From NCBI RefSeq assembly GCF_003012345.1, contig NZ_PVRV01000020.1:248001-312000 (forward strand): 64,000 bases of DNA, given 5' to 3'. A model generated the notes under the pieces. The model was not told the DNA's origin. It searched no databases and saw only the letters and a list, made by a program, of their open reading frames with translations. The position numbers and the translations under genes are program-made. The number at the start of each line of letters is the position of its first letter. Within the stretch, counting starts at the first letter, position 1. Shown here piece by piece: positions 55,260 to 64,000 of the stretch. The DNA is from Phytohalomonas tamaricis (GTDB taxonomy: Bacteria; Pseudomonadota; Gammaproteobacteria; Pseudomonadales; Halomonadaceae).

Positions 55260-55922
55260 ATGCGTATTTTATTAGTGGAAGATGACCCTCTTTTAGGTGA
55301 CGGGGTAGAAACAGCACTCAAGCGCGAAGGCTATACCGTCGACTGGTTAACGAATGGCAAGCAGGCCCTTACCGCACTTGAAACCGACAGTTTCGCAGCG
55401 GTTGTCCTTGATCTTGGCTTACCCGGCATGGATGGCATGGAGGTACTCAAGCATTTGCGTGAGCAGCTAAGCGTGCCCGTGATCATCCTCACCGCCCGAG
55501 ACAGCCTTGAAGACCGCATCCTGGGATTAGACGCCGGGGCCGATGATTACTTACTCAAGCCCTTTGAACTGCAGGAACTGCTCGCACGGCTGCGCGTTGT
55601 CATTCGTCGTGCCAATGGCAGAGCAACGCAGAAGCTGAGCGTTGGGCCGCTATCCATCGACGATGCTCGCCATGAAGTGGTATGGCGCAACGAGCCCATC
55701 AAGCTTGGACGGCGTGAATATGCCTTGCTGCTTGAACTGGCCAGCAATGCCGGACAGGTGCTCACACGCCCTCACTTGGAGCAGCTGCTATACGGGTGGC
55801 AGGATGAAGTGGAATCGAATGCGCTTGAAGTTCACATTCATCACTTGCGCAAGAAGCTCGATAGCAGATTGATCATCACCCTGCGCGGTATCGGTTATCG
55901 CCTGGACGATGGCCTGACATGA
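55260..55922 (+). CDS. OmpR-family response regulator, QseB/PmrA-like
   Basis: A 220-residue regulator. The receiver has Asp8, Asp9, phospho-acceptor Asp51 (VVLDLGLPGMDG), and Lys100 (LLKPFELQELLARL). A C-terminal winged helix follows (LGRREYALLLELASNAGQVLTRPHLEQLLYGW...IHHLRKKL...GIGYRL). The opening MRILLVEDDPLLGDGVETALKREGYTVDW is characteristic of the QseB/PmrA subgroup. Its partner kinase overlaps its stop by four bases. Signals may be envelope-related, but I cannot assign them. The ribosome-binding site is AAGAGGCGACAAG. Confidence 0.9.
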   Translation: MRILLVEDDPLLGDGVETALKREGYTVDWLTNGKQALTALETDSFAAVVLDLGLPGMDGMEVLKHLREQLSVPVIILTARDSLEDRILGLDAGADDYLLKPFELQELLARLRVVIRRANGRATQKLSVGPLSIDDARHEVVWRNEPIKLGRREYALLLELASNAGQVLTRPHLEQLLYGWQDEVESNALEVHIHHLRKKLDSRLIITLRGIGYRLDDGLT

Positions 55923-57334
55923 GGTCGATTCGCCAATACCTGATTCGCAGATTGCTCCTTATCCTTGTCCTCGGCTCTGGCCTGTCGTTGATTGCTGCAT
56001 ACTTCATTACCGAGCATGAGATGGAGGAAATATTTGATGCGCAGTTGGCGCAATGGGCGCGTATCGTTTCCAGCATGCTCGATGAGAACATGAGCGCCGC
56101 AGACTATCGCAGACTCGCCGACCGTCTGACTCTGCCCGACCACGAGGCGCGCTATTACGGTATGCCCGGTGACAGTGGAGAAGATCAGACTCTCAAGCGT
56201 ACTGTCGAACCCAAGCGCTATATCAGCGAAGAGCGCATGCTGTCGATGGGCATCTGGAACAAGGACGGCTCACCGCGCATGATAAGCGCCAAATGGAATG
56301 ATGCTGGCGTCTTTCCCACACCCGACGGCCATAGGTACCGCTGGGTAGAATATGACGGTGATCGCTGGCGCGTCTTCAGCATGTACGATGCGTCAGAGCA
56401 GATATGGATTTCAACAGGGCTACGTGAAGATTTTCAGCATGAACTGGCCAGCAAGATTGCCATGAGTAACAGCATACCCGATCTCTTCACCCTGCTTTTT
56501 GCTGCCCTTCTGATCTGGCTGGTGATCCAACGTGGCTTGCGCCCTATCAATGCCTTGTCACACCAAGTCATGCAACGCCATGATCAGGATCTGTCGCTTC
56601 TAGCGGGAGATGCCCCCATTGAGCTCAGCGGCCTGCAGCACGCCCTGAACGCTTTTCTTGACCGTTTGCGTATGGCACTTGAACGAGAGCGTCGGTTTAC
56701 TGCCGATGCCGCACATGAACTGCGTACTCCCCTCGCCGCACTGAAGATTCATCTCGACAATGCCCAGGCCAGTGAGGCGCAGTCGCGCCCATCGTTAATC
56801 AAGGCACGCTACGGGATCGAACGCCTACAACGGGTGGTCGAGCAGCTTCTGACCCTTGCTCGGCTCGAACGCGCGCCCAAGACACAGATGGAAGCCATCG
56901 ACATCTACCCTATTGCGCTACAGCTGGCCAGCGAACTCTGGCCCTTGGCCAACGCACGTCAGCAAACCTTGGAGATGGATGGCATGACACAATTGCATGT
57001 CCGCGCCAATCCGATTGAAGTCGGCGTGTTACTGCGCAACCTGATCGATAACGCGCTGCGCTATACGCCTGACGGAGGAACTATCGAAATACGCCTGGAA
57101 CACTATGAGGGCCGCCCTTCCTTCTGTGTGCTTGATGACGGCCCCGGCATCGCCGCGGACATGATCGACAGAGTGACGGAGCGTTTTCATCGTGCCAACG
57201 AACAGCGTATTTCTGGTAGCGGATTGGGACTCGCGATTGTGGATGAGTTGACCAGGCGGCAACAGGCGACATTGATGCTCATCAATCGCACTCCGCACGG
57301 CCTCAGCGCAAGAATCTGTTGGCCGACGCCTTAA
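55919..57334 (+). CDS. Sensor histidine kinase, QseC/PmrB-like
   Basis: A 471-residue membrane kinase. A first transmembrane helix (residues about 10-32) is followed by a periplasmic sensor domain to about 175 and a second helix (FTLLFAALLIWLVIQ). The linker and dimerisation domain come next with phospho-acceptor His266 in DAAHELRTPLAALKIHL, then the ATP-binding region with NLIDNALRYTP (N box), VLDDGPGIA (G1) and GSGLGLAIV (G2). It starts inside the regulator stop (ATGA overlap), so stoichiometry is coupled. The ligand is unknown. Confidence 0.9.
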   Translation: MRSIRQYLIRRLLLILVLGSGLSLIAAYFITEHEMEEIFDAQLAQWARIVSSMLDENMSAADYRRLADRLTLPDHEARYYGMPGDSGEDQTLKRTVEPKRYISEERMLSMGIWNKDGSPRMISAKWNDAGVFPTPDGHRYRWVEYDGDRWRVFSMYDASEQIWISTGLREDFQHELASKIAMSNSIPDLFTLLFAALLIWLVIQRGLRPINALSHQVMQRHDQDLSLLAGDAPIELSGLQHALNAFLDRLRMALERERRFTADAAHELRTPLAALKIHLDNAQASEAQSRPSLIKARYGIERLQRVVEQLLTLARLERAPKTQMEAIDIYPIALQLASELWPLANARQQTLEMDGMTQLHVRANPIEVGVLLRNLIDNALRYTPDGGTIEIRLEHYEGRPSFCVLDDGPGIAADMIDRVTERFHRANEQRISGSGLGLAIVDELTRRQQATLMLINRTPHGLSARICWPTP

Positions 57335-57371
57335 CGGAAGCAAAGACGCAGGCACAGCGTAGAAAGTAAAA

Positions 57372-57395
57372 CGCTGCGGCATTAAAGCCGCAGCG
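57372..57395 (-). terminator. Terminator after the Bax-like gene
   Basis: CGCTGCGGC and GCCGCAGCG form a 9-base-pair stem around a 6-base loop. On the minus strand TTTTACTTTC follows. Confidence 0.75.
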
Positions 57396-57421
57396 GTAAG
57401 GCATTGATTAGTATTGCTTGT

Positions 57422-58210
57422 TTAAACGGCGTCGTCGTCCTGATCACGCAGGCGTTCGATCAGCGGTGCATTGGTATCGAGCAACGACTGTAATGCCGAC
57501 AGATAGGCATCACCCCGCACAGAGTATTTACCCAGCGCAGGAATCAAGGCAAGTGCAGTGACTACTTGGCCTTTTGCTCTTAACGCCGCTCGGCGCTCAC
57601 GTAGTTTTTGATAAGCACTGTGAGAATTGATGTTATTGACATACGCCTGCAGCGCCTCCTGTACAGAGGCAAAGCTCTGGTAACGGCGGCTGGAACCTAA
57701 CTGGCCAATGCCACAATCTTCACCAAAACAACGAATACCAAACAGGTTATTACCCTCACGGGCAAAACGGGAAGTGCCCCAGCCGGACTCTTCGACTGCC
57801 TGGATCAGTACCAATTGCATCGGCAGTACATCCACACGAGCAAGCAAACGGTTCCAGCTGACGTCATTCTCACTGTCACAGTGAATGCCGTACTCCTTGC
57901 AGATAGATGCTAAACGCTGACGGGAGCCATTATTCCAGACACCGTGGTCACGCATGGCCATCAACCACTCACGATCGGCATTAATGCGCGCATTCTCCTG
58001 TTCAATCAGCGGGATGAGCAGATTGAAAAAGGCGACCTTGCGTTCTGGACCGGCAGGATGAGCGCGTAGGTCCGGCATCTGAAACTGTTCAGCAGGCGCT
58101 TGCCCGGTAAACACTTTATCGGTAAGTGTCTGATCGGCAAGCGTCTGAAAAGGAGCACTGGACAGAAATAACGTTAGCACGAGCGTCAATGGACGAAACG
58201 ATCGTGTCAT
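57422..58210 (-). CDS. Bax-like glucosaminidase domain protein
   Basis: A 262-residue exported protein (signal cleavage near LA/DQT at residue 25). From about 110 it carries a glucosaminidase-type domain: LPMQLVLIQAVEESGWGTSRFAREGNNLFGIRCF with the catalytic Glu, and YQSFASVQEALQAYVNNINSHSAYQKLRERR. This matches E. coli Bax and related peptidoglycan N-acetylglucosaminidases. It probably acts in the periplasm on cell-wall glycan strands. It appears monocistronic, with a terminator after it. Confidence 0.85.
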   Translation of the reverse strand: MTRSFRPLTLVLTLFLSSAPFQTLADQTLTDKVFTGQAPAEQFQMPDLRAHPAGPERKVAFFNLLIPLIEQENARINADREWLMAMRDHGVWNNGSRQRLASICKEYGIHCDSENDVSWNRLLARVDVLPMQLVLIQAVEESGWGTSRFAREGNNLFGIRCFGEDCGIGQLGSSRRYQSFASVQEALQAYVNNINSHSAYQKLRERRAALRAKGQVVTALALIPALGKYSVRGDAYLSALQSLLDTNAPLIERLRDQDDDAV

Positions 58211-58388
58211 GAGTTACGTTCTCATGGTTAGAAGGTATCGCTAGGCTAGCAGAATTTGCCTGGATTGGTAGCGATTGGTTTCAACGCTCGGCGAAAATAC
58301 GAATTGTTGCACAATATTGTCTAAACCTTACCTCCGCCGCCTACCTTGGCTAGTCATCTTTCAAGCAGCGACAGGGCTAAAACGTTAT

Positions 58389-58411
58389 CGGCCCAGCATT
58401 AAGCTGGGCCG
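58389..58411 (-). terminator. Terminator after htpG
   Basis: A perfect 9-base-pair stem, CGGCCCAGC with GCTGGGCCG, around a 5-base loop. On the minus strand ATAACGTTTTAG follows, just past the htpG stop. Confidence 0.75.
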
Positions 58412-58430
58412 ACAATCTTAGTGGCAACGA

Positions 58431-60317
58431 TTAGCCTGCAAGCATCGCGTTGAGCCTTTTAACGTAGGCGGCGGGATCATCCAGATGACCGCCTTCGGCA
58501 ATGATCGCCTGATCAAGCAAGATATGGGCTAGATCGTTGAAACCATCACCTTCGCTTGCTTCCAGACGGCTCGTCAACGCATGCTCGGGGTTGATTTCAA
58601 GAATAGGCTTAACCTCAGGAACCGGTTGGCCTGCTGCCTCCATTAGTCGGCGCATCTGAAAACCCATTTCATCTTCAGGCAGTACCACACACGCTGGCGA
58701 ATCCGTCAGTCGGTGCGTTACTCGGACACTTTGTACATTCTCGCCAAGCGCCTCCTTCAGACGGTTAACCAGTCCCTCCTTAGCCTTTGCAGTTTCTTCC
58801 TGGGCCTGCTTTTCTTCCTCGCCCTCGATTTCACCAAGATCAAGATTGCCTTTGGCGATATCAACACACGTTTTGCCTTCGAACTCATTGAGATGACTCA
58901 TCAGCCACTCATCAACACGATCGGATAACAGGAGAACCTCAATACCTTTCTTACGGAAAATCTCAAGATGCGGGCTATGACGTGCAGCGTTGAAACTGTC
59001 AGCAATGATGTAATAGATCTTCTGCTGCCCTTCCTTCATGCGTGCAACGTAATCTGCCAAGCTGACATTTTGGGTAGCACTGTCCGTATGGGTAGAGGCA
59101 AAACGCAGCAGACTGGCAATCTTGTCGCGGTTAGCGAAATCCTCAGCGGGACCTTCCTTCAATACGCTACCAAACTGATTCCAGAAATTTTGATAACCTT
59201 CGTTATCATCCTTGGCCAGCTTCTTGAGCATATCGAGTGCACGTTTCGTCAGTGCACTTTTCATCTTTTCGACTTGCGGATCCTGCTGCAGGATTTCACG
59301 CGAGACGTTAAGCGAGAGATCATTGGAATCAATCACGCCCTTGATGAAGCGCAGATAAAGCGGCAGGAACTGCTCGGCGTCGTCAATAATGAAGACGCGT
59401 TGTACATAGAGTTTGAGTCCACGCGCACCATCACGCTGATATAGATCGAATGGCGCACGCGCCGGCACATACAAAAGACTTGTATATTCCAGCTTGCCTT
59501 CGACCTTGTTATGGCTCCAGGCTAGCGGGTCGCTATAATCGTGCGAAACGTGCTTATAAAAGGCCTTGTATTCATCATCGGATACATCGCTCTTGGCACG
59601 CGTCCACAGCGCCTGCGCCTCGTTGACGGTTTCCCAACTAACCGTGACTTCCGCCTCATCGCCTTCCTTCCTCTCCGGCATGCGCACCGGTACATCGATG
59701 TGATCGGAGTATTTACGAACCAATGCCTTCAGGCGGTAATCGTCAGCGAACTCAAGCGCATCTTCTTTGAGATGCAGCACGATTTCCGTGCCACGCTCGG
59801 CCCGATCAATGGTGGCGATGGTAAATTCACCCTCGCCTCTGGAGCGCCACTCCACCGCCTCATCATGTGCCGTACCGGCCAGGCGCGTGCGCACCACAAC
59901 TTCATCGGCAACGATAAATCCGGAATAAAAACCAACGCCGAATTGACCGATCAGCTTGGCATCCTTCTGCTGCTCACCTGAAAGCTGCTTCAAGAACTCT
60001 GCCGTACCTGAACGCGCAATCGTACCCAAGTTGGCAATGACGTCCTCACGGCTCATGCCAATACCATTGTCGCGAATCGTCACTGTCCGGGCATCACGGT
60101 CGTGTTCGATTTCGATACGCAGTTCGGAGTCGCCTTCATATAGGCTATCGTTATCGAGCGCACGATAACGCAGCTTGTCGCACGCGTCGGCCCCGTTTGA
60201 AATCAGCTCGCGAAGGAAAATCTCCCGATTCGAGTACAGCGAATGAATCATCAGATGCAGAAGTTGCTTGACCTCGGTCTGAAAACCAAGCGTCTGCTCT
60301 TGAGCAACGGTCGTCAT
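58431..60317 (-). CDS. htpG: Molecular chaperone HtpG (Hsp90)
   Basis: A 628-residue bacterial Hsp90. The GHKL ATP-binding domain has [37 protein letters not shown] and [15 protein letters not shown]; the middle domain has [24 protein letters not shown] and [14 protein letters not shown]; the C-terminal dimerisation domain is complete. It assists folding of client proteins under stress. A near-consensus heat-shock promoter lies 75 bases upstream. The ribosome-binding site is GAGGGATCAGGACC. Confidence 0.98.
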   Translation of the reverse strand: MTTVAQEQTLGFQTEVKQLLHLMIHSLYSNREIFLRELISNGADACDKLRYRALDNDSLYEGDSELRIEIEHDRDARTVTIRDNGIGMSREDVIANLGTIARSGTAEFLKQLSGEQQKDAKLIGQFGVGFYSGFIVADEVVVRTRLAGTAHDEAVEWRSRGEGEFTIATIDRAERGTEIVLHLKEDALEFADDYRLKALVRKYSDHIDVPVRMPERKEGDEAEVTVSWETVNEAQALWTRAKSDVSDDEYKAFYKHVSHDYSDPLAWSHNKVEGKLEYTSLLYVPARAPFDLYQRDGARGLKLYVQRVFIIDDAEQFLPLYLRFIKGVIDSNDLSLNVSREILQQDPQVEKMKSALTKRALDMLKKLAKDDNEGYQNFWNQFGSVLKEGPAEDFANRDKIASLLRFASTHTDSATQNVSLADYVARMKEGQQKIYYIIADSFNAARHSPHLEIFRKKGIEVLLLSDRVDEWLMSHLNEFEGKTCVDIAKGNLDLGEIEGEEEKQAQEETAKAKEGLVNRLKEALGENVQSVRVTHRLTDSPACVVLPEDEMGFQMRRLMEAAGQPVPEVKPILEINPEHALTSRLEASEGDGFNDLAHILLDQAIIAEGGHLDDPAAYVKRLNAMLAG

Positions 60318-60391
60318 GGGTCCTGATCCCTCATGGCATAAATAATGAGATAACGGCCCCGGTTCAAATTGCCTGGGGACATGCCACTGTT

Positions 60392-60419
60392 AAATGGGGG
60401 ATCACGCTTGTTTTTCAAG
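60392..60419 (-). promoter_or_regulatory. Sigma-32 heat-shock promoter of htpG
   Basis: Read on the minus strand, CTTGAAA (60413-60419) and CCCCATTT (60392-60399) are separated by 13 bases. Both match the sigma-32 consensus almost completely. The predicted transcript starts about 65-70 bases before the htpG ATG. Confidence 0.85.
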
Positions 60420-60511
60420 GGAGTGCCCTTTCAGTCCGATGATTTGTTGATCGTTTATCAACACTGTCATCAACGGACCGATAGTGCCCCCTTATCTTGT
60501 GCTCTGCTCTG

Positions 60512-60835
60512 TTAGTTGGCCGCTTGCATTTTGCGCCACTGTCGATATGGATCGAGCTCTTCATCCAGCTTGGCCAGCAGCCATCCGCTGATCAGGACAT
60601 CATCGATAAATCCCCAGCCCAGAAGAAAATCAGGGATCAGGTCAAACGGTGACACAAGGTAAAGCACCGCCAGCACCATCAGCCCTACCGCTTTTTTCGG
60701 CAGGGGCCGATAACGGCCACGCTTCCAGTCGAGCATCATCGGAAAGAAAGTTTTAAGCGCCTTGATAATGCGCAGGATGACATGCCCTCTTCCGGTAAGA
60801 AGCCCCAGAAGATTACGTCTTTTTCCACCCTTCAT
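60512..60835 (-). CDS. DUF1232/YkvA family membrane protein
   Basis: A 107-residue protein with a basic N-terminus. One or two hydrophobic segments contain VGLMVLAVLYLVSPFDLIPDFLLGWGFIDDVLISGWLLAKL; the LxPxDxIPDFxPxxGxxDD pattern defines DUF1232. The function is unknown; it may lie at the membrane. It is upstream of htpG on the same strand (77 bases before its promoter), and starts divergently from slt with a 160-base gap. The ribosome-binding site is GGGAACCGTT. Confidence 0.85.
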   Translation of the reverse strand: MKGGKRRNLLGLLTGRGHVILRIIKALKTFFPMMLDWKRGRYRPLPKKAVGLMVLAVLYLVSPFDLIPDFLLGWGFIDDVLISGWLLAKLDEELDPYRQWRKMQAAN

Positions 60836-60996
60836 AACGGTTCCCCTACTTTACAATGAGCTGATTGCCATTCTCGGCGATGACATTAAGTTTAGACACT
60901 ATAAAAACATCCATGCCTAATGCGAGGATGCGCGCCAGACATAGTTATGACAGCAATACTGTTTTTACGTGCCCGGCCATCGAAAGGAGATATTGG

Positions 60997-62937
60997 GTGA
61001 CACGTCGATTGAAATTTTCTAACACCCTGCTTGCTGGCCTCGTAACGTTTGGGTTGGTGGCAGCTTTTCCTGTACTCGCCGATGATGGCGCGCTACGCCA
61101 GGCCCTCGATGCTGCGCGCCAGAAAGATTGGAACCGTATCGACCATGCCTCAATCAACGATAGCGTACTGGTCGGCTACGTCGAATATCACGAACTCAAA
61201 GATCGCCTGCCGCAAGTTGCACCCGCTGAAATCGTAAGCTTTATCAAGCGCTACGCTGATTCACCACTCGCTGAATGGATGCGCAGCGTCGCGCAGGTTC
61301 GCTATGGTCAGGCACACCGTTTCGATGCCTATCTGGCAGTCAGCGACGGAGAACCCTCCGGCGCCATCCGTCAGTGTTATTACTATACGGCGCTACTTGA
61401 CCAGAACCCCGAGCGCGCAGCACTGGGAGGCCGGCAGCTATGGCTGGTGGGTAAATCTCAACCTGATGCCTGCGACCCCCTCTTCGATCGGTTACGCACG
61501 TTGGGCAAGATTGATGATGCCGATGTCTGGCGGCGCATGATGATGGCTTGGGAAAATGACGAAACAGGGCTGGCTGACTACCTCGCCAAGCAGCTCAGCG
61601 CGGACTGGGCAAACGCAGTTGATGCTTATGAGCTGCTCAAAAATGATTATTCCCATATTACTGCCATATCCCGAACGTTGGGCCCCGGTGGGGAAGCATC
61701 ACCACAGCTCTACGGCGCTGCCATGTATAACTATACCCGTGCCAATACCGAGGCTGCGCTGGCTGCCTGGCAACGTCTCTCGGCTAATGCCTCTATCAGT
61801 GACGAACAGCGTCATACCATCGAGCATGATTTAGCCTTCTATTCACTGGTACGCCATGTAGACGCTAATAGCGCTTGGGTCGATCAAGTACTGCCACGCC
61901 TTAATGATGACGACCTGTTTGAGCTACGTGTGCGAAATGCGCTCGCTAGCCGTGACTGGCGTGGCGTATTCGATTGGGTAAGGCGTATGCCGAACAGCAT
62001 TCGCACCGAAGCACACTGGCAATACTGGCTGGGACGCGCGCTTGAACAGCTTGGCGATGACACGACCGCGCGTAAGGCTTACGCCGCCGCGGCTAATGAG
62101 CGCAGTTTCTTTGGCTTCGCCGCCGCCGATAAGCTTAAAGTGCCTTATGCGCTCAACCAGGAAGTGATCAGCGTTAATGATGCACAGCGAGAACACGTCG
62201 CCGCGCTGCCGGTAATAAGCCGCATCAAGGCACTCTATCGCATAAATGAGCCAGGGCTGGCACGCAGCGAATGGTATGCTCTGGTAGGACGCAGCAGCGC
62301 TGAGGACATTCCGGCTCTGGCTGCTTACGCCCTCTCTCAGCAGTGGTATGACTTGACGGTTTATGCCTCGATCAAGAGCAAGCGCTGGGACGCCTTGAGC
62401 TGGCGGTTTCCCCACGCCTATGAACCACTTTTCGTTAAATGGGGCCAGGCGCGAGGAGTAGACCCCTACTTCCTGATGGGGATTGCTCGTCGTGAAAGCG
62501 CGTTTAACACCCAAGCGGTTTCACCGGTGGGCGCACGCGGCTTAATGCAGCTGATGCCCGCTACCGCACGACATGTCAGTCAGAAGGAGTCCATACCTTA
62601 TGACGGTGAAGGCAGCCTGGACAATGCCGAGATAAATATTCGCCTGGGTAGCGCCTATATCAAGTCCATGCTTGATCGCTACCAGGGCAATCGCATCGCC
62701 GCAGCCGCCGCTTATAATGCTGGCCCGGGGCGTGTCGATCGTTGGCTCGCCCAGAACGATCAGCCATTTGATCTGTTTGTCGAAAGCATTCCCTATCGCG
62801 AGACACGAGAATATGTTCAGGCGGTGCTGTCGTATCGTGCCATTTTTGACAGCCTATCACGAGGAGAAACGCAGGCAGTGGCGATGCTAAATGATAGCGA
62901 GCGAGATCGCGCTTACAACAGCTCACTCAAGAACTAA
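60997..62937 (+). CDS. slt: Soluble lytic murein transglycosylase (Slt70-like)
   Basis: A protein of about 646 residues with a signal peptide (cleavage near VLA/DDG at residue 28) and a long alpha-superhelical region. The C-terminal lysozyme-like domain has catalytic Glu500 in MGIARRESAFNTQAVSPVGARGLMQLMPATARHV, then NIRLGSAYIKSMLDRY and AAAAYNAGPGRVDRWL. It cleaves glycan strands to 1,6-anhydromuramoyl products in the periplasm. The open frame begins at 60865, but the GTG at 60997 is preceded by AAAGGAGATATTGG and leads straight into a signal sequence, so it is the better start. Confidence 0.92.
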   Translation: MTRRLKFSNTLLAGLVTFGLVAAFPVLADDGALRQALDAARQKDWNRIDHASINDSVLVGYVEYHELKDRLPQVAPAEIVSFIKRYADSPLAEWMRSVAQVRYGQAHRFDAYLAVSDGEPSGAIRQCYYYTALLDQNPERAALGGRQLWLVGKSQPDACDPLFDRLRTLGKIDDADVWRRMMMAWENDETGLADYLAKQLSADWANAVDAYELLKNDYSHITAISRTLGPGGEASPQLYGAAMYNYTRANTEAALAAWQRLSANASISDEQRHTIEHDLAFYSLVRHVDANSAWVDQVLPRLNDDDLFELRVRNALASRDWRGVFDWVRRMPNSIRTEAHWQYWLGRALEQLGDDTTARKAYAAAANERSFFGFAAADKLKVPYALNQEVISVNDAQREHVAALPVISRIKALYRINEPGLARSEWYALVGRSSAEDIPALAAYALSQQWYDLTVYASIKSKRWDALSWRFPHAYEPLFVKWGQARGVDPYFLMGIARRESAFNTQAVSPVGARGLMQLMPATARHVSQKESIPYDGEGSLDNAEINIRLGSAYIKSMLDRYQGNRIAAAAAYNAGPGRVDRWLAQNDQPFDLFVESIPYRETREYVQAVLSYRAIFDSLSRGETQAVAMLNDSERDRAYNSSLKN

Positions 62938-62962
62938 CGATTGAAGTAGCTGACCGCACTAA

Positions 62963-62996
62963 TATAAAGGGCGCGCTTACAGGCGCGCCCTTTATA
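62963..62996. terminator. Terminator between slt and the ExoD-like gene
   Basis: A perfect 14-base-pair stem, TATAAAGGGCGCGC with GCGCGCCCTTTATA, around a TTACAG loop, lying between convergent genes. Confidence 0.88.
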
Positions 62997-63028
62997 CGAT
63001 GCCTTTTGGCAATGACATCATCACTGCG

Positions 63029-63613
63029 CTATATCACCCCGAAAAGGACGCCGCCAAAACCGAACAAGGCGACACAAAAACCAATGACGATTAGCAGACC
63101 GTCTTCGGCTGTCAGCCCCAAGCCCAGCAGAACCAGCGTCGAGGCCGGAATCGCGCCGGCAAAAGGGACTAGCTCCAGTGGAATCATCGACAAGCCCAGC
63201 AGGACAGCGATAAACGCAATCACTTTTTTAGCCGCTTCATGCGTAAGCCCCTTGAAACGAGGCTTCAGTAATTTATCCACCCATTTCGTAACTCGCTTAG
63301 CCTTACCCGTAAAACGTTTCAGCTTGTCACGGCTGAAGGAAACGTTACTGAGTTTTGAAGGCAACCATGGCGACTTGCGCCCGAAGATAAGTTGCACGGC
63401 AATCAACGCGATCAATATACCGCACGTGCTAGGCACACCAGGAATGGCACCAATAGGCGGTATAGCTGCAATTAATCCGGGGATAATCAAGAGCGGCCCA
63501 AAACCTCGGGCTTCAAAAATATCGATAACCTCACCGAGGGTCACCTTCTTTCCTTCGACACTATCTTCAAGCTGGTCAAGAAGGCTAGTCAGATTGGCAC
63601 GCTCTCTACTCAC
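63029..63613 (-). CDS. ExoD family protein (exopolysaccharide synthesis ExoD)
   Basis: A 194-residue membrane protein. The N-terminal cytosolic stretch VTLGEVIDIFEARGFGPLLIIPGLIAAIPPIGAIPGVPSTCGILIALIAVQLIFGRKSPWLP is the ExoD pattern, with two later hydrophobic pairs (VIAFIAVLLGLSMIPLELVPFAGAIPAS and LLIVIGFCVALFGFGGVLF). ExoD from Sinorhizobium affects exopolysaccharide and alkaline pH tolerance; the mechanism is unknown. The start is GTG with CAGGGATAAATT upstream. Confidence 0.85.
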   Translation of the reverse strand: MSRERANLTSLLDQLEDSVEGKKVTLGEVIDIFEARGFGPLLIIPGLIAAIPPIGAIPGVPSTCGILIALIAVQLIFGRKSPWLPSKLSNVSFSRDKLKRFTGKAKRVTKWVDKLLKPRFKGLTHEAAKKVIAFIAVLLGLSMIPLELVPFAGAIPASTLVLLGLGLTAEDGLLIVIGFCVALFGFGGVLFGVI

Positions 63614-63651
63614 AATTTATCCCTGATTAGTGTAGTTTTGTTGTCAATACG

Positions 63652-64000
63652 CTAGCGGCTATCTGCGCTCGGTTCCATACCAGTAGTATCAACACCTGCC
63701 CGTGATTCTGCTTCGACAAATATACGTTTCACATCAGGATAGGCCTGTTTGATGGCTCGATCGAGTTCAACAATCGAGTGCTCGATACGCTCGGCAGTAG
63801 TACTGCGGGCAAAACGGACACTTAGATTTACAAGAATGAAGTTGGGCCCCATGTGCATGGTCAACACTTCATTGACCTTCTCGACACCCTCGGCCTTGCC
63901 AGCAGAAGTACGGATACCTTCAACAACACGCTGGTTAGCACTTTCACCAATCAAAAGCCCTTTGGTTTCAATCGCCAGCCAGATGGCTGTTCCGCCGAGG
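63652..64000 (-). CDS. Cation diffusion facilitator transporter, C-terminal part (cut by window edge)
   Basis: The last 115 or so codons of a CDF-family protein; the frame is open to the right end of the window, where it reads GGTAIWLAIETKGLLIGESAN. The cytosolic C-terminal domain follows (RTSAGKAEGVEKVNEVLTMHMGPNFILVNLSVRFARSTTAERIEHSIVELDRAIKQAYPDVKRIFVEAES), which has the ferredoxin-like metal-binding fold of CzcD/FieF-type exporters. It probably exports Zn2+, Fe2+ or Mn2+. The 5' end and membrane domain lie outside. Confidence 0.82.
   Translation of the reverse strand, partial: LGGTAIWLAIETKGLLIGESANQRVVEGIRTSAGKAEGVEKVNEVLTMHMGPNFILVNLSVRFARSTTAERIEHSIVELDRAIKQAYPDVKRIFVEAESRAGVDTTGMEPSADSR

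Noticed and set aside
60865-60996. N-terminal extension of the lytic transglycosylase
   Set aside because: The upstream ATG has no ribosome-binding site and the extension would bury the signal peptide; the GTG at 60997 has AGGAG and starts the signal sequence.

Overview
The window looks like chromosomal DNA of a moderately halophilic or osmotolerant gammaproteobacterium, most likely a Halomonadaceae relative. The evidence is the gene order leuCDB-asd-fimV-truA-trpFBA-accD-folC-dedD-cvpA-purF-metZ, an ArgP-type LysR regulator, and many osmoadaptation transporters (BCCT, KtrA/KtrB-type K+ uptake, a CPA1 antiporter, an NSS symporter). The family assignment is an inference from content and synteny, not a phylogeny. 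I saw no rRNA or tRNA gene, insertion sequence, prophage, integrase or CRISPR array. Almost all of the sequence is coding, and many adjacent genes are separated by bidirectional hairpin terminators.

Left part (1-24.9 kb): a large YdiJ-type FAD/Fe-S oxidase, a DUF2905 membrane protein, a cation/proton antiporter, a BCCT osmolyte transporter, a NupC nucleoside transporter and CobO. A two-gene iron module (siderophore-esterase-like hydrolase plus periplasmic binding protein) has a good Fur-box match upstream. Then come a SIMPL-domain periplasmic protein, an NSS transporter and a K+ uptake pair. The most unusual locus is at 16.7-19.7 kb: a three-gene minus-strand operon of a 2-oxoglutarate/Fe(II) dioxygenase of the free-amino-acid hydroxylase type, an ACT-domain protein and a LysE/ArgO exporter, divergent from an ArgP-like LysR regulator. 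It is followed by a small lipoprotein, a UPF0045 thiamine-binding protein, a MarR-HlyD-DUF2955 efflux operon and an aromatic/aspartate aminotransferase.

Middle part (24.9-46.8 kb): an EF-hand lipoprotein behind D-amino acid dehydrogenase, a MATE pump, and then the long minus-strand biosynthetic block. Read in transcription order it is leuC, leuD, leuB, asd, fimV, truA, trpF, trpB, trpA, accD, folC, dedD, cvpA, purF, metZ. Several junctions overlap by 4 bases (ATGA), indicating translational coupling. A LysR gene is divergent from leuC, with a palindromic candidate operator.

Right part (46.8-64 kb): a Tsx-type outer membrane nucleoside channel, prmB-aroC divergent from an Smr-domain gene, and an alpha/beta hydrolase. 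A 32-codon GTG-started membrane peptide lies just ahead of an AEC transporter. Next are an ABM monooxygenase, SixA, GpsA, a QseBC/PmrAB-like two-component system with a PmrA-box-like repeat upstream, a Bax glucosaminidase, HtpG behind a near-consensus heat-shock promoter, a DUF1232 protein, soluble lytic transglycosylase, an ExoD-family protein and the 3' end of a CDF metal transporter cut by the window edge. Several starts were moved from the longest open frame because of ribosome-binding sites or family alignment; these are noted per gene.
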